This document shows positions 10,544 to 18,865 of a stretch of DNA of 64,000 nucleotides, one piece after another. The translations under genes were made by a program, and so were the position numbers. The stretch spans positions 124,001 through 188,000 of the forward strand of contig NZ_JAMBOB010000005.1 in the NCBI RefSeq assembly GCF_023715415.1, read 5' to 3'. Origin of the DNA: Neobacillus niacini (GTDB lineage: Bacteria; Bacillota; Bacilli; Bacillales; Cytobacillaceae). Positions within the stretch are counted from its first letter, which is position 1. The number at the start of each line of letters is the position of its first letter. Under the pieces are notes generated by a model that searched no databases, had not been told where the DNA came from, and was given only the letters and a program-made list of their open reading frames with translations.

Positions 10544-11020
10544 ATGCTTTTAGGAAAAAAAAGAAAACTAGGCAGGGAAATTAAAGAAATTTCAGTTGGA
10601 GAAAAATTAGCCTTAACAGAAAAAGTTGAAGATAAAGACATACTCCTTTATTTAGGTTTAACGGATGACGCCAATCCTCTCTATATTCAGCATGATTACG
10701 CATCTCAAACACCCCATAAAAAGCCGATTGTTCCAAGTATTATGCTGACAGGAATGATTACCTCGGCTGTTTCTAAGTACTTACCAGGGCCAGGCAGTCA
10801 TATCGTTAGCCAGGAAATCCATTTTCCAAAGCCGGTTTATCATTACGGTACTGTCCATTTATTGTTAGAAATTGTTGAAGTGAATCGAGATGATCACACC
10901 GTGATGATGACGGTAGTAGGTACAAATGAAAAAGACGAAGTAGTGATGAATGGAAAACTTAAGGTTTGTCCTCCTTATCGCATAGGCGGAATGGATGCGG
11001 AAGTTTTAGATAATTTTTAA
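10544..11020 (+). CDS. MaoC-like hotdog-fold protein, active-site His replaced
   Basis: 158 residues of the MaoC/(R)-hydratase hotdog family, which hydrate enoyl-CoA in fatty acid or polyhydroxyalkanoate metabolism. The hydratase motif normally reads G-D-x-N-P-L-H. Here residues 41-47 read DDANPLY: the Asp (42) and NP are kept but the catalytic His is Tyr47. It may therefore be a non-catalytic or altered family member; the substrate is unknown. The frame extends up to an ATG at 10514, but AAAGGAG at 10528-10534 lies correctly before the ATG at 10544. It sits alone between the mdh terminator and phoP, a position where I recall such genes in other Bacillus. Confidence 0.82.
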   Translation: MLLGKKRKLGREIKEISVGEKLALTEKVEDKDILLYLGLTDDANPLYIQHDYASQTPHKKPIVPSIMLTGMITSAVSKYLPGPGSHIVSQEIHFPKPVYHYGTVHLLLEIVEVNRDDHTVMMTVVGTNEKDEVVMNGKLKVCPPYRIGGMDAEVLDNF

Positions 11021-11027
11021 AATCATC

Positions 11028-11056
11028 AAGGAATGTTACCCACATTCCTTTTTTTC
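11028..11056 (+). terminator. terminator after the MaoC-like gene
   Basis: AAGGAATGT pairs with ACATTCCTT, followed by seven T residues. Confidence 0.88.
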
Positions 11057-11143
11057 GTTTCAAGGTTGATAGTGGGTATTCTTTTTATTTCTATATTATA
11101 ATGGAGGGAGGTTGCGAAATAGATAAAACTCTCGGAGGTATTT

Positions 11144-11860
11144 ATGAAAAACAAGGTACTAGTTGTAGACGATGAACAGTCGATTCTAACTTTGCTTCAA
11201 TATAATTTGGAACAAGCTGGTTTTGACGTAATCACGGCAATGGATGGTTTAACAGGCAAACAATTAGCTGAAAGTATGGCACCTGATATTATTGTTTTAG
11301 ATTTAATGCTTCCGAAAATGGATGGTATCGAAGTATGCAAAGATCTCAGGCAACAAAAGATAATGATTCCAATCCTGATGTTAACAGCGAAGGATGATGA
11401 GTTTGATAAAATTTTGGGTCTAGAGCTAGGTGCAGATGATTATATGATTAAGCCATTTAGTCCAAGAGAAGTGGTTGCGAGAGTGAAAGCCATCTTAAGA
11501 AGAGTTCAAATACAAACAATTAGTAATGAAGTGGACCAAACCGAGGGCTCAATGATTACCATCGGAAATCTCCAAATCTTCCCAGAGAAATATGAAGCTT
11601 ATTTTAAGAATGAACAATTAGAATTAACCCTAAAGGAATACGAATTGCTGCATTATTTAGCTCAAAATAAAAATCGCGTTTTAACTCGCGATCAATTATT
11701 AAGTGCGGTTTGGAATTATGAATTTGCTGGCGATACTCGTATTGTAGATGTCCATATTTCGCATCTTCGTGAAAAAATTGAAGCGGATACGAAAAAACCA
11801 ACTTATATTAAAACAGTTAGGGGACTAGGATATAAACTCGAGGAGCCGAAGGTTGAATGA
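11144..11860 (+). CDS. phoP: phosphate-response regulator PhoP
   Basis: 238 residues, an OmpR-family response regulator. The receiver domain (1-120) has the acidic pocket Asp9/Asp10, phospho-acceptor Asp53 (VLDLMLP), Thr81 and Lys103. The C-terminal winged-helix domain (about 135-235) ends with the recognition-helix region and RTVRGLGYKLE. Activated by PhoR under phosphate starvation, it controls the Pho regulon in B. subtilis. The start follows CTCGGAGG. The stop overlaps the phoR start by 4 bp (ATGA), so the pair is translationally coupled. I did not see clear TTAACA-type PhoP boxes upstream. Confidence 0.96.
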   Translation: MKNKVLVVDDEQSILTLLQYNLEQAGFDVITAMDGLTGKQLAESMAPDIIVLDLMLPKMDGIEVCKDLRQQKIMIPILMLTAKDDEFDKILGLELGADDYMIKPFSPREVVARVKAILRRVQIQTISNEVDQTEGSMITIGNLQIFPEKYEAYFKNEQLELTLKEYELLHYLAQNKNRVLTRDQLLSAVWNYEFAGDTRIVDVHISHLREKIEADTKKPTYIKTVRGLGYKLEEPKVE

Positions 11861-13620
11861 ATAAATTCCACACAAAACTTCTTTTTGCCCTAATAATGCT
11901 AATTATTATTGGCTTAATTGGTTTGGAAATTTTGTTAGGTCAGCTTTTTAAAAATAACTACTTGGATACATACAATGAACGCTTGAATAAAGAAAGCAAT
12001 TTTCTAAGTATGTATATTGAAAATAACGGCGGAGTCCAGTCAATCGATCATGAGGAAGTATTGAGAATAAGTAAAATACTTAATGTGAGACTTGCAATCA
12101 CCGACACTAAAGGGATTCTCCTTTTGGACAGTGGTGAAATGGAGAAATCAAATACTAACGGGATAAAAGAAAATATCAATGAAGTAATAAAAGAAAAACC
12201 AAATAATGAAACCAAGCTAGTGGAGCATGAGGATTATGACTTACACTACTCGTGGAAACCCGTTTTAAAAGCAGGGCAGAAAGAAGGTTACCTGTTTGTT
12301 ATCACAAAAACGGATGAGCTCAAAAAAGCATATGGGCAAATTTGGTGGATTCTATCCATTAGCTTAGTTATAGTGCTGATTGTCTTTATTTATCTTGGTT
12401 ACAGAATAACATCGAGATATATGAAGCCAATAGAAGCAGCCACGAATGTAGCCATAGAATTGGCAAATAGAAATTACCGGGCTAGGATAGAAAGTAATGA
12501 ATTAAACGAAACGAGTAAGTTAACCTCTTCCATAAACATTTTGGCGCAAAACTTACAAGAAATGAGTAAAGCTCAAGAAATACAGCAAGACCGTTTAAGT
12601 GCACTGATTGAAAATATGGGAGCCGGACTGCTATTAATTGATAGCAGGGGGTTCGTCAATTTAATTAATAAGGGATATGTAGAGATCTTTCGAGTGGATG
12701 CAGAGGATTCCTTAAATAAATTATATTACGAGGTCATTGAGCAAGAAGAAATCTGTCATATTATAGCGGAAGTTTTCCGGACCGAGCAAAAAGTCAGGAA
12801 ACATCTTTTGCTTCCATTGGGAATTGAGAGAAGATACTTTGATGTTTATGGAATCCCCATTATCGGTATAAATAATGCTTGGAAAGGTGTTCTCCTAGTT
12901 TTTCATGACATCACGGAAATTAAAAAGCTTGAACAAATGAGAAAAGATTTTGTAGCGAATGTTTCACATGAATTGAAAACGCCTGTTACCTCCATAAAAG
13001 GTTTTTCTGAAACGTTGATGGATGGTGCGATGAATAATCCAGATACACTGGAAGCATTTTTATCCATTATCAATAAAGAAAGCAATCGGATGCAGTCCCT
13101 GATTCAGGATTTACTCGATTTTTCTAAAATTGAACAGCAGGAATTCAAGTTGAACATTCAGGACTTTGACCTCTATGAACTGATAAAAGAAGTTATTACG
13201 ATGCTTGATAAAAAAGCAAAGTCAAAAGATGTTCGTCTAGAACATGAGTTTAATAGGGAAGAATTATATATACAAGGTGACCATGATCGCTTAAAGCAGG
13301 TATTTATTAATATCATAAGCAATGCAATTCTGTATACTCCGTCAAATGGGTATGTAAAAGTATCTCTTTTTGAATATGAAAAGACTGTGAAGGTCCATAT
13401 AAAGGATACAGGTGTTGGAATCAAGCAAGAGGAAATTCCTCGTATTTTCGAACGGTTCTATCGTGTTGACCGTGCGAGAAGCAGGGACTCCGGCGGGACT
13501 GGTCTTGGATTGGCAATTGTAAAACATCTAGTTGAAGCACATCATGGCAACATCAGAGTGATAAGCGCCCCTGGAGAAGGCAGTGAATTTATCATCGAAT
13601 TACATAAGTATATGAAATAA
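11857..13620 (+). CDS. phoR: phosphate-responsive sensor histidine kinase PhoR
   Basis: 587 residues, close to B. subtilis PhoR. Order of domains: membrane helix about 8-29, an extracytoplasmic sensor region of about 130 residues, second helix about 162-181, HAMP about 183-235, PAS about 245-350, HisKA with the phosphorylated His371 in NVSHELKTP, and HATPase_c with the N box near 485, DTGVGI near 520 and GGTGLGLAI near 550. It phosphorylates PhoP when phosphate is limiting. In B. subtilis its PAS domain is reported to sense wall teichoic acid intermediates. The ATG overlaps the phoP stop, and polA begins 18 bp after it ends. Confidence 0.96.
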   Translation: MNKFHTKLLFALIMLIIIGLIGLEILLGQLFKNNYLDTYNERLNKESNFLSMYIENNGGVQSIDHEEVLRISKILNVRLAITDTKGILLLDSGEMEKSNTNGIKENINEVIKEKPNNETKLVEHEDYDLHYSWKPVLKAGQKEGYLFVITKTDELKKAYGQIWWILSISLVIVLIVFIYLGYRITSRYMKPIEAATNVAIELANRNYRARIESNELNETSKLTSSINILAQNLQEMSKAQEIQQDRLSALIENMGAGLLLIDSRGFVNLINKGYVEIFRVDAEDSLNKLYYEVIEQEEICHIIAEVFRTEQKVRKHLLLPLGIERRYFDVYGIPIIGINNAWKGVLLVFHDITEIKKLEQMRKDFVANVSHELKTPVTSIKGFSETLMDGAMNNPDTLEAFLSIINKESNRMQSLIQDLLDFSKIEQQEFKLNIQDFDLYELIKEVITMLDKKAKSKDVRLEHEFNREELYIQGDHDRLKQVFINIISNAILYTPSNGYVKVSLFEYEKTVKVHIKDTGVGIKQEEIPRIFERFYRVDRARSRDSGGTGLGLAIVKHLVEAHHGNIRVISAPGEGSEFIIELHKYMK

Positions 13621-13638
13621 CCTGGAAGGGGTAAATGG

Positions 13639-16272
13639 ATGGAAAAGAAGAAATTAGTATTAATAGACGGGAATAGTATTGCTTACCGTGCGTTTTTTGC
13701 ACTGCCCCTCTTAAATAACGATAAAGGCATACACACAAATGCAGTATATGGTTTTACCATGATGCTTAATAAGATAATGGAGGATGAAAAGCCAACCCAT
13801 ATCCTAGTGGCATTTGATGCAGGGAAAACAACATTCCGGCATAAGACGTTTGGTGAATATAAGGGCGGCAGACAAAAAACACCGCCAGAATTATCCGAAC
13901 AATTCCCTTATATTCGTGAGCTTTTGGATGTTTACGGAATAAAACGCTATGAGCTTGAAAACTATGAGGCTGATGACATTATTGGAACGCTTGTCTTATC
14001 AGCAGAAAAAGAAGGCTATGAAATTAAAGTCATTTCGGGAGATAAAGATTTAACGCAGCTATCCTCTGAACATACGACGGTTGGTATTACCCGGAAAGGT
14101 ATTACTGATATCGAGGAGTACACACCTGCTCATGTAATGGAAAAGTATGGCTTAATTCCTGAGCAAATTATTGATATGAAGGGGTTAATGGGCGATCCTT
14201 CAGATAATATCCCAGGTGTACCTGGTGTTGGAGAAAAAACAGCGATTAAGTTGCTGAAGGAATTTTCAACCTTAGAAAAATTACTTGATTCTATCGATCA
14301 AGTGACGGGAAATAAGTTAAAGGAAAAGCTAGAAGAATTTAAAGAACAAGCAAAAATGAGCAAGGAGCTTGCTACGATTGAAAGGCAGGCCCCAGTAGAA
14401 GTAACTGTAGAAAATGCTCTTTACGAGGGATTTGAAAGAGAAAAATTAGTGGCTTTATATAAAGAGCTGGGCTTTCATTCATTGTTGGAAAAGCTGGGTG
14501 GAGACGCAGCAAGCATTGAACAGCTTGAACTTGAAGATATTGAGTTTATCACACCAGATGTGATAACAGATGATTTGTTTGCTGAGGATAATTACTTTTA
14601 TGTTGAAATGCTTGAGGATAATTATCATTATGCCGATATTATTGGTTTTTCACTTGTAAATGAAAATGGATATTACTACTTCCCAACTGAGTTAGCGACG
14701 CAATCTCAGAGCTTTAAAAACTGGGCGGAAGACGAAACAAAAAAGAAAACCGTCTATGATGCAAAGCGGACGGAGGTAGCTTTAAGAAGGTATGATATCC
14801 ATTTAAAAGGGGTTAATTTTGATACATTAATGGCTTCCTATATTATTAACCCTTCCGAAACCATTGATGATATTTCAACCATCGCAAAAAAGTATGGGAT
14901 CCAATTCCAATCTGATGAATCCTTTTATGGAAAAGGGGCTAAGCGGAAAATACCTGAAGCAATGCTAACAGCTGAGCACCTTGTTCGAAAGAGCCTTGCT
15001 ATGTATGATTTGAAACAAAAACTGGAAGACGAGTTAAAAACAAACGAACAATATGAATTGTTTACTGAGCTTGAGATGCCATTATCACTCATTTTAGCGG
15101 ATATGGAATCTTGTGGAATTAAGGTTGACAGTGAACGCCTCCAGAGGATGGGCAGCGAAATTCATGATAGACTGATCGAAATCGAAGGAAACATTTATGA
15201 TTTGGCTGGGGAGAAGTTCAATATTAATTCTACCAAGCAATTGGGTGTCATTTTATTTGAAAAATTAAACCTGCCATCCTTTAAGAAAACGAAAACAGGT
15301 TATTCTACTTCAGCTGATGTTTTGGAGAAACTAGCAAATGATCATGAAATCATTGACCACATTCTTCATTACAGGCAATTAGGGAAGCTTCAGTCAACCT
15401 ATATTGAGGGTTTACTAAAGGTGATTAATCCAAAAACGGGTAAAATTCATACACGATATCAACAGACCTTAACATCAACAGGCAGATTAAGCTCAATTGA
15501 TCCAAACCTACAGAACATCCCGATTCGATTAGAGGAAGGACGGAAAATCCGCCAAGCCTTTGTACCTTCAGAGCCAGGTTGGATTATCTTTGCGGCTGAT
15601 TATTCACAAATTGAACTAAGGGTTCTGGCCGATATTGCCGGTGATGATAAATTGATTCAGGCATTTAAGGATGACCTCGACATCCACACAAAAACAGCGA
15701 TGGATGTTTTCCATGTGAGTGCCGACGAGGTAACCTCCAATATGAGGAGGCAGGCAAAGGCGGTTAACTTTGGTATTGTCTATGGAATAAGTGATTATGG
15801 TCTATCACAGAGCCTTGGGATTACACGAAAGGAAGCGGGTCTGTTTATTGACCGTTATTTAGCCAGCTACCCTGGAGTGAAAGAGTATATGGACGATATC
15901 ATCCATTCCGCTAAACAAAAAGGCTTTGTGGCGACCCTTCTGCAAAGAAGAAGATATATTCCTGAGATTACTCATCGGAATTTTAACATCAGAAGTTTTG
16001 CGGAGAGAACGGCAATGAACACACCAATTCAGGGCAGTGCAGCTGATATTATCAAAAAAGCAATGATTGATATGGTTGAAGCGTTGAAGGATTATGGGTT
16101 AAAAACTAGACTGCTTCTCCAAGTACACGATGAACTCATATTTGAAGCACCAGAAGAGGAAATCGAAACACTGAAGAAATTAGTTCCTGATGTTATGGAA
16201 AATGCACTCGAATTAAAAGTACCATTAAAAGTAGACTATTCTTATGGACCAACATGGTTTGACGCCAAATAG
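13639..16272 (+). CDS. polA: DNA polymerase I
   Basis: 877 residues, repair polymerase and Okazaki-fragment processor. Residues 1 to about 290 are the 5' nuclease (LIDGNSIAYRAFFALP at 8-23 and acidic metal ligands). About 300-470 is the 3'-5' exonuclease fold, which looks inactive: the DxE metal motif reads Val322-Glu323. The polymerase domain has motif A DYSQIELR with Asp654, the O helix RRQAKAVNFGIVYG, and motif C VHDE at 829-832. Loss of proofreading is known for Bacillus and Geobacillus Pol I. The ATG at 13639 follows GGAAGGGG. Tight spacing to phoR and mutM suggests a shared transcript. Confidence 0.98.
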   Translation: MEKKKLVLIDGNSIAYRAFFALPLLNNDKGIHTNAVYGFTMMLNKIMEDEKPTHILVAFDAGKTTFRHKTFGEYKGGRQKTPPELSEQFPYIRELLDVYGIKRYELENYEADDIIGTLVLSAEKEGYEIKVISGDKDLTQLSSEHTTVGITRKGITDIEEYTPAHVMEKYGLIPEQIIDMKGLMGDPSDNIPGVPGVGEKTAIKLLKEFSTLEKLLDSIDQVTGNKLKEKLEEFKEQAKMSKELATIERQAPVEVTVENALYEGFEREKLVALYKELGFHSLLEKLGGDAASIEQLELEDIEFITPDVITDDLFAEDNYFYVEMLEDNYHYADIIGFSLVNENGYYYFPTELATQSQSFKNWAEDETKKKTVYDAKRTEVALRRYDIHLKGVNFDTLMASYIINPSETIDDISTIAKKYGIQFQSDESFYGKGAKRKIPEAMLTAEHLVRKSLAMYDLKQKLEDELKTNEQYELFTELEMPLSLILADMESCGIKVDSERLQRMGSEIHDRLIEIEGNIYDLAGEKFNINSTKQLGVILFEKLNLPSFKKTKTGYSTSADVLEKLANDHEIIDHILHYRQLGKLQSTYIEGLLKVINPKTGKIHTRYQQTLTSTGRLSSIDPNLQNIPIRLEEGRKIRQAFVPSEPGWIIFAADYSQIELRVLADIAGDDKLIQAFKDDLDIHTKTAMDVFHVSADEVTSNMRRQAKAVNFGIVYGISDYGLSQSLGITRKEAGLFIDRYLASYPGVKEYMDDIIHSAKQKGFVATLLQRRRYIPEITHRNFNIRSFAERTAMNTPIQGSAADIIKKAMIDMVEALKDYGLKTRLLLQVHDELIFEAPEEEIETLKKLVPDVMENALELKVPLKVDYSYGPTWFDAK

Positions 16273-16313
16273 AAAACACACTGCAGCCAGATTAGCATGG
16301 TAAGGAGGACGGT

Positions 16314-17141
16314 ATGCCGGAACTTCCAGAAGTTGAAACCGTAAGAAAAACATTAAAAAGTCTTGTTACCTATAAACAAATTGAGAATATTACCATTCAC
16401 TGGCCGAAAATTATTAAAAATCCAGTTGATGTTGAACAATTTGCCGACGCCCTTAAAGGAGAAACAATTGAGGATGTTGGCAGACGAGGAAAGTTTTTAA
16501 TCATTTATACAAATACCTTTGCCTTAGTTTCCCATTTAAGAATGGAAGGAAAGTACGGGCTTTATCCAAAAGAAGAACCATATGACAAGCATACCCATGT
16601 CATTTTTCATTTTACAGATGGAACTGAATTACGGTATCGAGATGTTCGTAAGTTTGGAACTATGCATTTGTATAAAAAGGGGGAGGAATTTCTAAAGCCT
16701 CCGCTGATTGACCTTGGGCCAGAGCCGTTCTCAGAAGAGTTCACAAAGGAGTATTTATCTGAGAAGCTGAAAAAGACTACCAGAAAGCTAAAACCTGCAC
16801 TCTTAGATCAAAAGCTATTTGTCGGACTAGGCAATATCTATGTAGATGAGGCTCTGTTCCGGTCTGGAATTCATCCGGAAAGGCTCGCTAATTCTTTGAG
16901 TGAAGCTGAATTAACATTACTGCATCAAGAAATTATTAAGACTTTAGATGAGGCCGTTCAAAAAGGAGGAAGTACCATTCGCTCTTATGTTAACTCACAA
17001 GGGGAAATTGGTATGTTCCAGCTTGAATTATATGCCTACGGACGCAAAGGGGAAGAATGTAAAAAGTGCGGAACCCCGCTCGAAAAAACGACGGTTGGCG
17101 GCCGCGGAACGCATTATTGTCCAAGCTGCCAAAAGCTTTAA
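16314..17141 (+). CDS. mutM: formamidopyrimidine-DNA glycosylase
   Basis: 275 residues. This base-excision repair enzyme removes 8-oxoguanine and formamidopyrimidines and cuts by beta,delta-elimination. The mature N-terminus PELPEVE carries the nucleophilic Pro2 and catalytic Glu3. The C-terminal zinc finger uses Cys249, Cys252, Cys269 and Cys272, with the DNA-contacting Arg264 between the pairs. The start is forced by Pro2, and GGAGGACGGT precedes the ATG. It is 41 bp downstream of polA and is followed by ytaF and coaE, the order seen in B. subtilis. Confidence 0.98.
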   Translation: MPELPEVETVRKTLKSLVTYKQIENITIHWPKIIKNPVDVEQFADALKGETIEDVGRRGKFLIIYTNTFALVSHLRMEGKYGLYPKEEPYDKHTHVIFHFTDGTELRYRDVRKFGTMHLYKKGEEFLKPPLIDLGPEPFSEEFTKEYLSEKLKKTTRKLKPALLDQKLFVGLGNIYVDEALFRSGIHPERLANSLSEAELTLLHQEIIKTLDEAVQKGGSTIRSYVNSQGEIGMFQLELYAYGRKGEECKKCGTPLEKTTVGGRGTHYCPSCQKL

Positions 17142-17169
17142 TCAGTAGAAGTGTTATGACAATTTAATA

Positions 17170-17197
17170 ACAAAGGATAGGCTCCTCCCATATACTA
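17170..17197 (+). promoter_or_regulatory. candidate sigma-K-type promoter of ytaF
   Basis: AC at 17170-17171, 17 bp, then CATATACTA at 17189-17197 fits the sigma-K pattern AC-N16/17-CATAnnnTA and has the same geometry as the gerE promoter in this window. It lies 34 bp before the ytaF ATG. Consistent with a mother-cell gene, but the motif is short and untested. Confidence 0.45.
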
Positions 17198-17230
17198 TCG
17201 TAGTGATTGACGGAAGGAGCCCTAGACATC

Positions 17231-17872
17231 ATGTTTCAAATGTTCTCACTTCTCCTGCTGGCTTTTGCTCTCAGTCTTGATAGCTTTAGCGTAGGGTTTA
17301 CGTATGGCCTAAGAAAAATGGTACTGCCAATTAAATCATTGCTCATTATTGCAACCTGTTCAGCTACCTCATTAATGATTGCGGTGTCAATCGGTCATGC
17401 CCTGGAAAAAATCTTATCCCCTGCTATCACAGCAAGCCTCGGGGGATTTATCTTAATCGCTCTAGGCGCATGGGTATTGTATCAATTTTTTAGACCAGAA
17501 AAAGAAAAGGATACAGAGCTGCTCGAACATGAAAAGCTGATAATTAATTTTGAAATCCGCTCACTTGGAATTGCGATTAATATATTAAGAAAACCAATGT
17601 CAGCGGACTTTGATCGTTCGGGTACCATTACTGGAATCGAGGCATTCATGCTTGGTTTTGCCTTATCCATTGATGCGTTTGGTGCTGGAATTGGAGCTGC
17701 GATGCTTGGATTCTCTCCCTTTTATTTAGCTGTCAGTGTTGCTGTTATGAGTTCTTTATTTCTATCTTTAGGAATAAAGAGCGGTGCTTTTTTTCATAAA
17801 TTTAATTGGGTCCAAAAGTATACCTTTTTACCAGGGATTTTATTAATTATTATTGGTATTTGGAAATTATGA
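17231..17872 (+). CDS. ytaF: sporulation membrane protein YtaF
   Basis: 213 residues with six hydrophobic segments in two groups of three, separated by a charged loop (about 85-130). The layout resembles the MntP-type cation exporter fold, and each half carries the repeated motif ALSLDSF (about 10-16) or ALSIDAF (about 143-149). B. subtilis YtaF is annotated as a sporulation membrane protein; the substrate is unknown. An upstream in-frame TTG (17207) lacks a ribosome-binding site, whereas GGAAGGAG precedes the ATG at 17231. coaE follows after 20 bp. Confidence 0.88.
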   Translation: MFQMFSLLLLAFALSLDSFSVGFTYGLRKMVLPIKSLLIIATCSATSLMIAVSIGHALEKILSPAITASLGGFILIALGAWVLYQFFRPEKEKDTELLEHEKLIINFEIRSLGIAINILRKPMSADFDRSGTITGIEAFMLGFALSIDAFGAGIGAAMLGFSPFYLAVSVAVMSSLFLSLGIKSGAFFHKFNWVQKYTFLPGILLIIIGIWKL

Positions 17873-17892
17873 TAATGTGAAAGGAAAAGAGT

Positions 17893-18498
17893 ATGTCACT
17901 AGTAATCGGATTAACAGGCGGAATAGCCAGTGGAAAAAGTACAGTTTCAACTATGCTTAAGGAAATGGACATCACTGTCATAGATGCAGACGTAGAAGCC
18001 CGCCTCGCTGTTGAAAAAGGCGAACTAGCCTATCAGCAAATCCTTGCTGAATTTGGTGATGCTATTGTATTGCCGAGCGGAGATATTGATAGGCAGAAGC
18101 TAGGTTCGATTATCTTTCATAACGCTGAAAAACGACAGCTCTTAAATAACATCGTTCATCCCGAAGTAAGAAGAAGAATGAATAATCAAGTGGAGGCAGC
18201 GAGAGTGCGCGGGGAACAAATCATCGTCCTCGATATACCACTGCTGTTTGAAAGTAAACTAACTCACATGGTGGAAAAAACAATTCTTGTTTATGTAGAT
18301 AGAGATATCCAGCTAAAAAGACTGATGGACCGGAATGACCTGTCATTAGAAGACGCGGAGGCAAGAATAAAATCCCAAATGCCCCTTTCAGAAAAAGTAG
18401 CATTAGCCGACGCCGTCATTAACAATAATGGATTACTTAGCGAAACAAAAAAACAGGTAATTGAGGTTTTAACAGGCTGGGGAATTAAATTGACTTAA
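17893..18498 (+). CDS. coaE: dephospho-CoA kinase
   Basis: 201 residues. It catalyses the last step of coenzyme A synthesis, phosphorylating the 3'-hydroxyl of dephospho-CoA. The P-loop GLTGGIASGKST is at 6-17, followed by DADVEAR (about 32-38), HPEVRRRM (about 90) and the lid-region Arg pattern RLMDRNDLS (about 138-146). The ATG follows AAAGGAAAAG. It ends the polA-mutM-ytaF-coaE run and is followed by a good terminator. Confidence 0.97.
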   Translation: MSLVIGLTGGIASGKSTVSTMLKEMDITVIDADVEARLAVEKGELAYQQILAEFGDAIVLPSGDIDRQKLGSIIFHNAEKRQLLNNIVHPEVRRRMNNQVEAARVRGEQIIVLDIPLLFESKLTHMVEKTILVYVDRDIQLKRLMDRNDLSLEDAEARIKSQMPLSEKVALADAVINNNGLLSETKKQVIEVLTGWGIKLT

Positions 18499-18529
18499 TC
18501 AAGAAGGGAGTCCCCTTCTTTTTTTTTGT
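18499..18529 (+). terminator. terminator after coaE
   Basis: AGAAGGGGA-type stem (AAGAAGGGAGTCCCCTTCTT) followed by nine T residues. Confidence 0.9.
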
Positions 18530-18585
18530 TTACGGAGAGATTAAGAGACAGTCTCAAACCTAGTTAAAAAGAAAAAACAATGACC

Positions 18586-18619
18586 TGAGCCCGGCGTTCG
18601 CCAGGCTTTTTAGCTTTTT
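18586..18619 (+). terminator. second terminator-like hairpin between coaE and gapB
   Basis: AGCCCGGCG pairs with CGCCAGGCT (one wobble/mismatch), then TTTTTAGCTTTTTTT. It lies about 60 bp after the coaE terminator with no gene between, so it may act as a backup terminator. Confidence 0.6.
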
Positions 18620-18637
18620 TTGGAGGTGCTCGAACCA

Positions 18638-18717
18638 GTTTGGCACATAAAATTGGAATTCGGCACGTAAATCGTAAGTTTGGCACTTAAATTAAAAATC
18701 CGGCACTTAAAGTGTCT
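18638..18717 (+). repeat. four 20-bp tandem units, NTTYGGCACNTAAA core, upstream of gapB
   Basis: Units start at 18638, 18658, 18678 and 18698. Each shares TYGGCACNTAAA and differs in the last six or seven bases. A further similar piece, ATTCCGCACTTT, lies near 18770. The 20-bp period equals that of the array after ysdC, but the unit sequence differs. I see no gene in 18499-18865. Confidence 0.75.
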
Positions 18718-18800
18718 TATGTACACATATAGGTTTGTAAAATGCCTAATTTGTAAAACATTAATAAAATTCCGCACTTTATATATCACTTATTCAACTA

Positions 18801-18848
18801 AATATGTTATACTAATTACATCAAATAAGTTAATGAGTATAACATATT
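18801..18848 (+). promoter_or_regulatory. inverted pair of CcpN boxes at the gapB promoter
   Basis: AATATGTTATAC (18801-18812) and GTATAACATATT (18837-18848) are a perfect 12-bp inverted repeat with a 24-bp spacer. Read inward, each gives TATGTTATACT, fitting the CcpN box TRTGHYATAYW as I recall it. CcpN represses gapB and pckA during glycolytic growth in B. subtilis. A TATACT at 18808-18813 inside the left box may be the -10. The right box ends 17 bp before the gapB start codon. Confidence 0.7.
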
Positions 18849-18865
18849 ACGGAAGGGGCCGTACA

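Noticed and set aside
18680..18865. N-terminal extension of GapB (62 extra codons)
   Set aside because: It covers the 20-bp repeats and CcpN boxes; the ribosome-binding site and the family N-terminus place the start at 18866.
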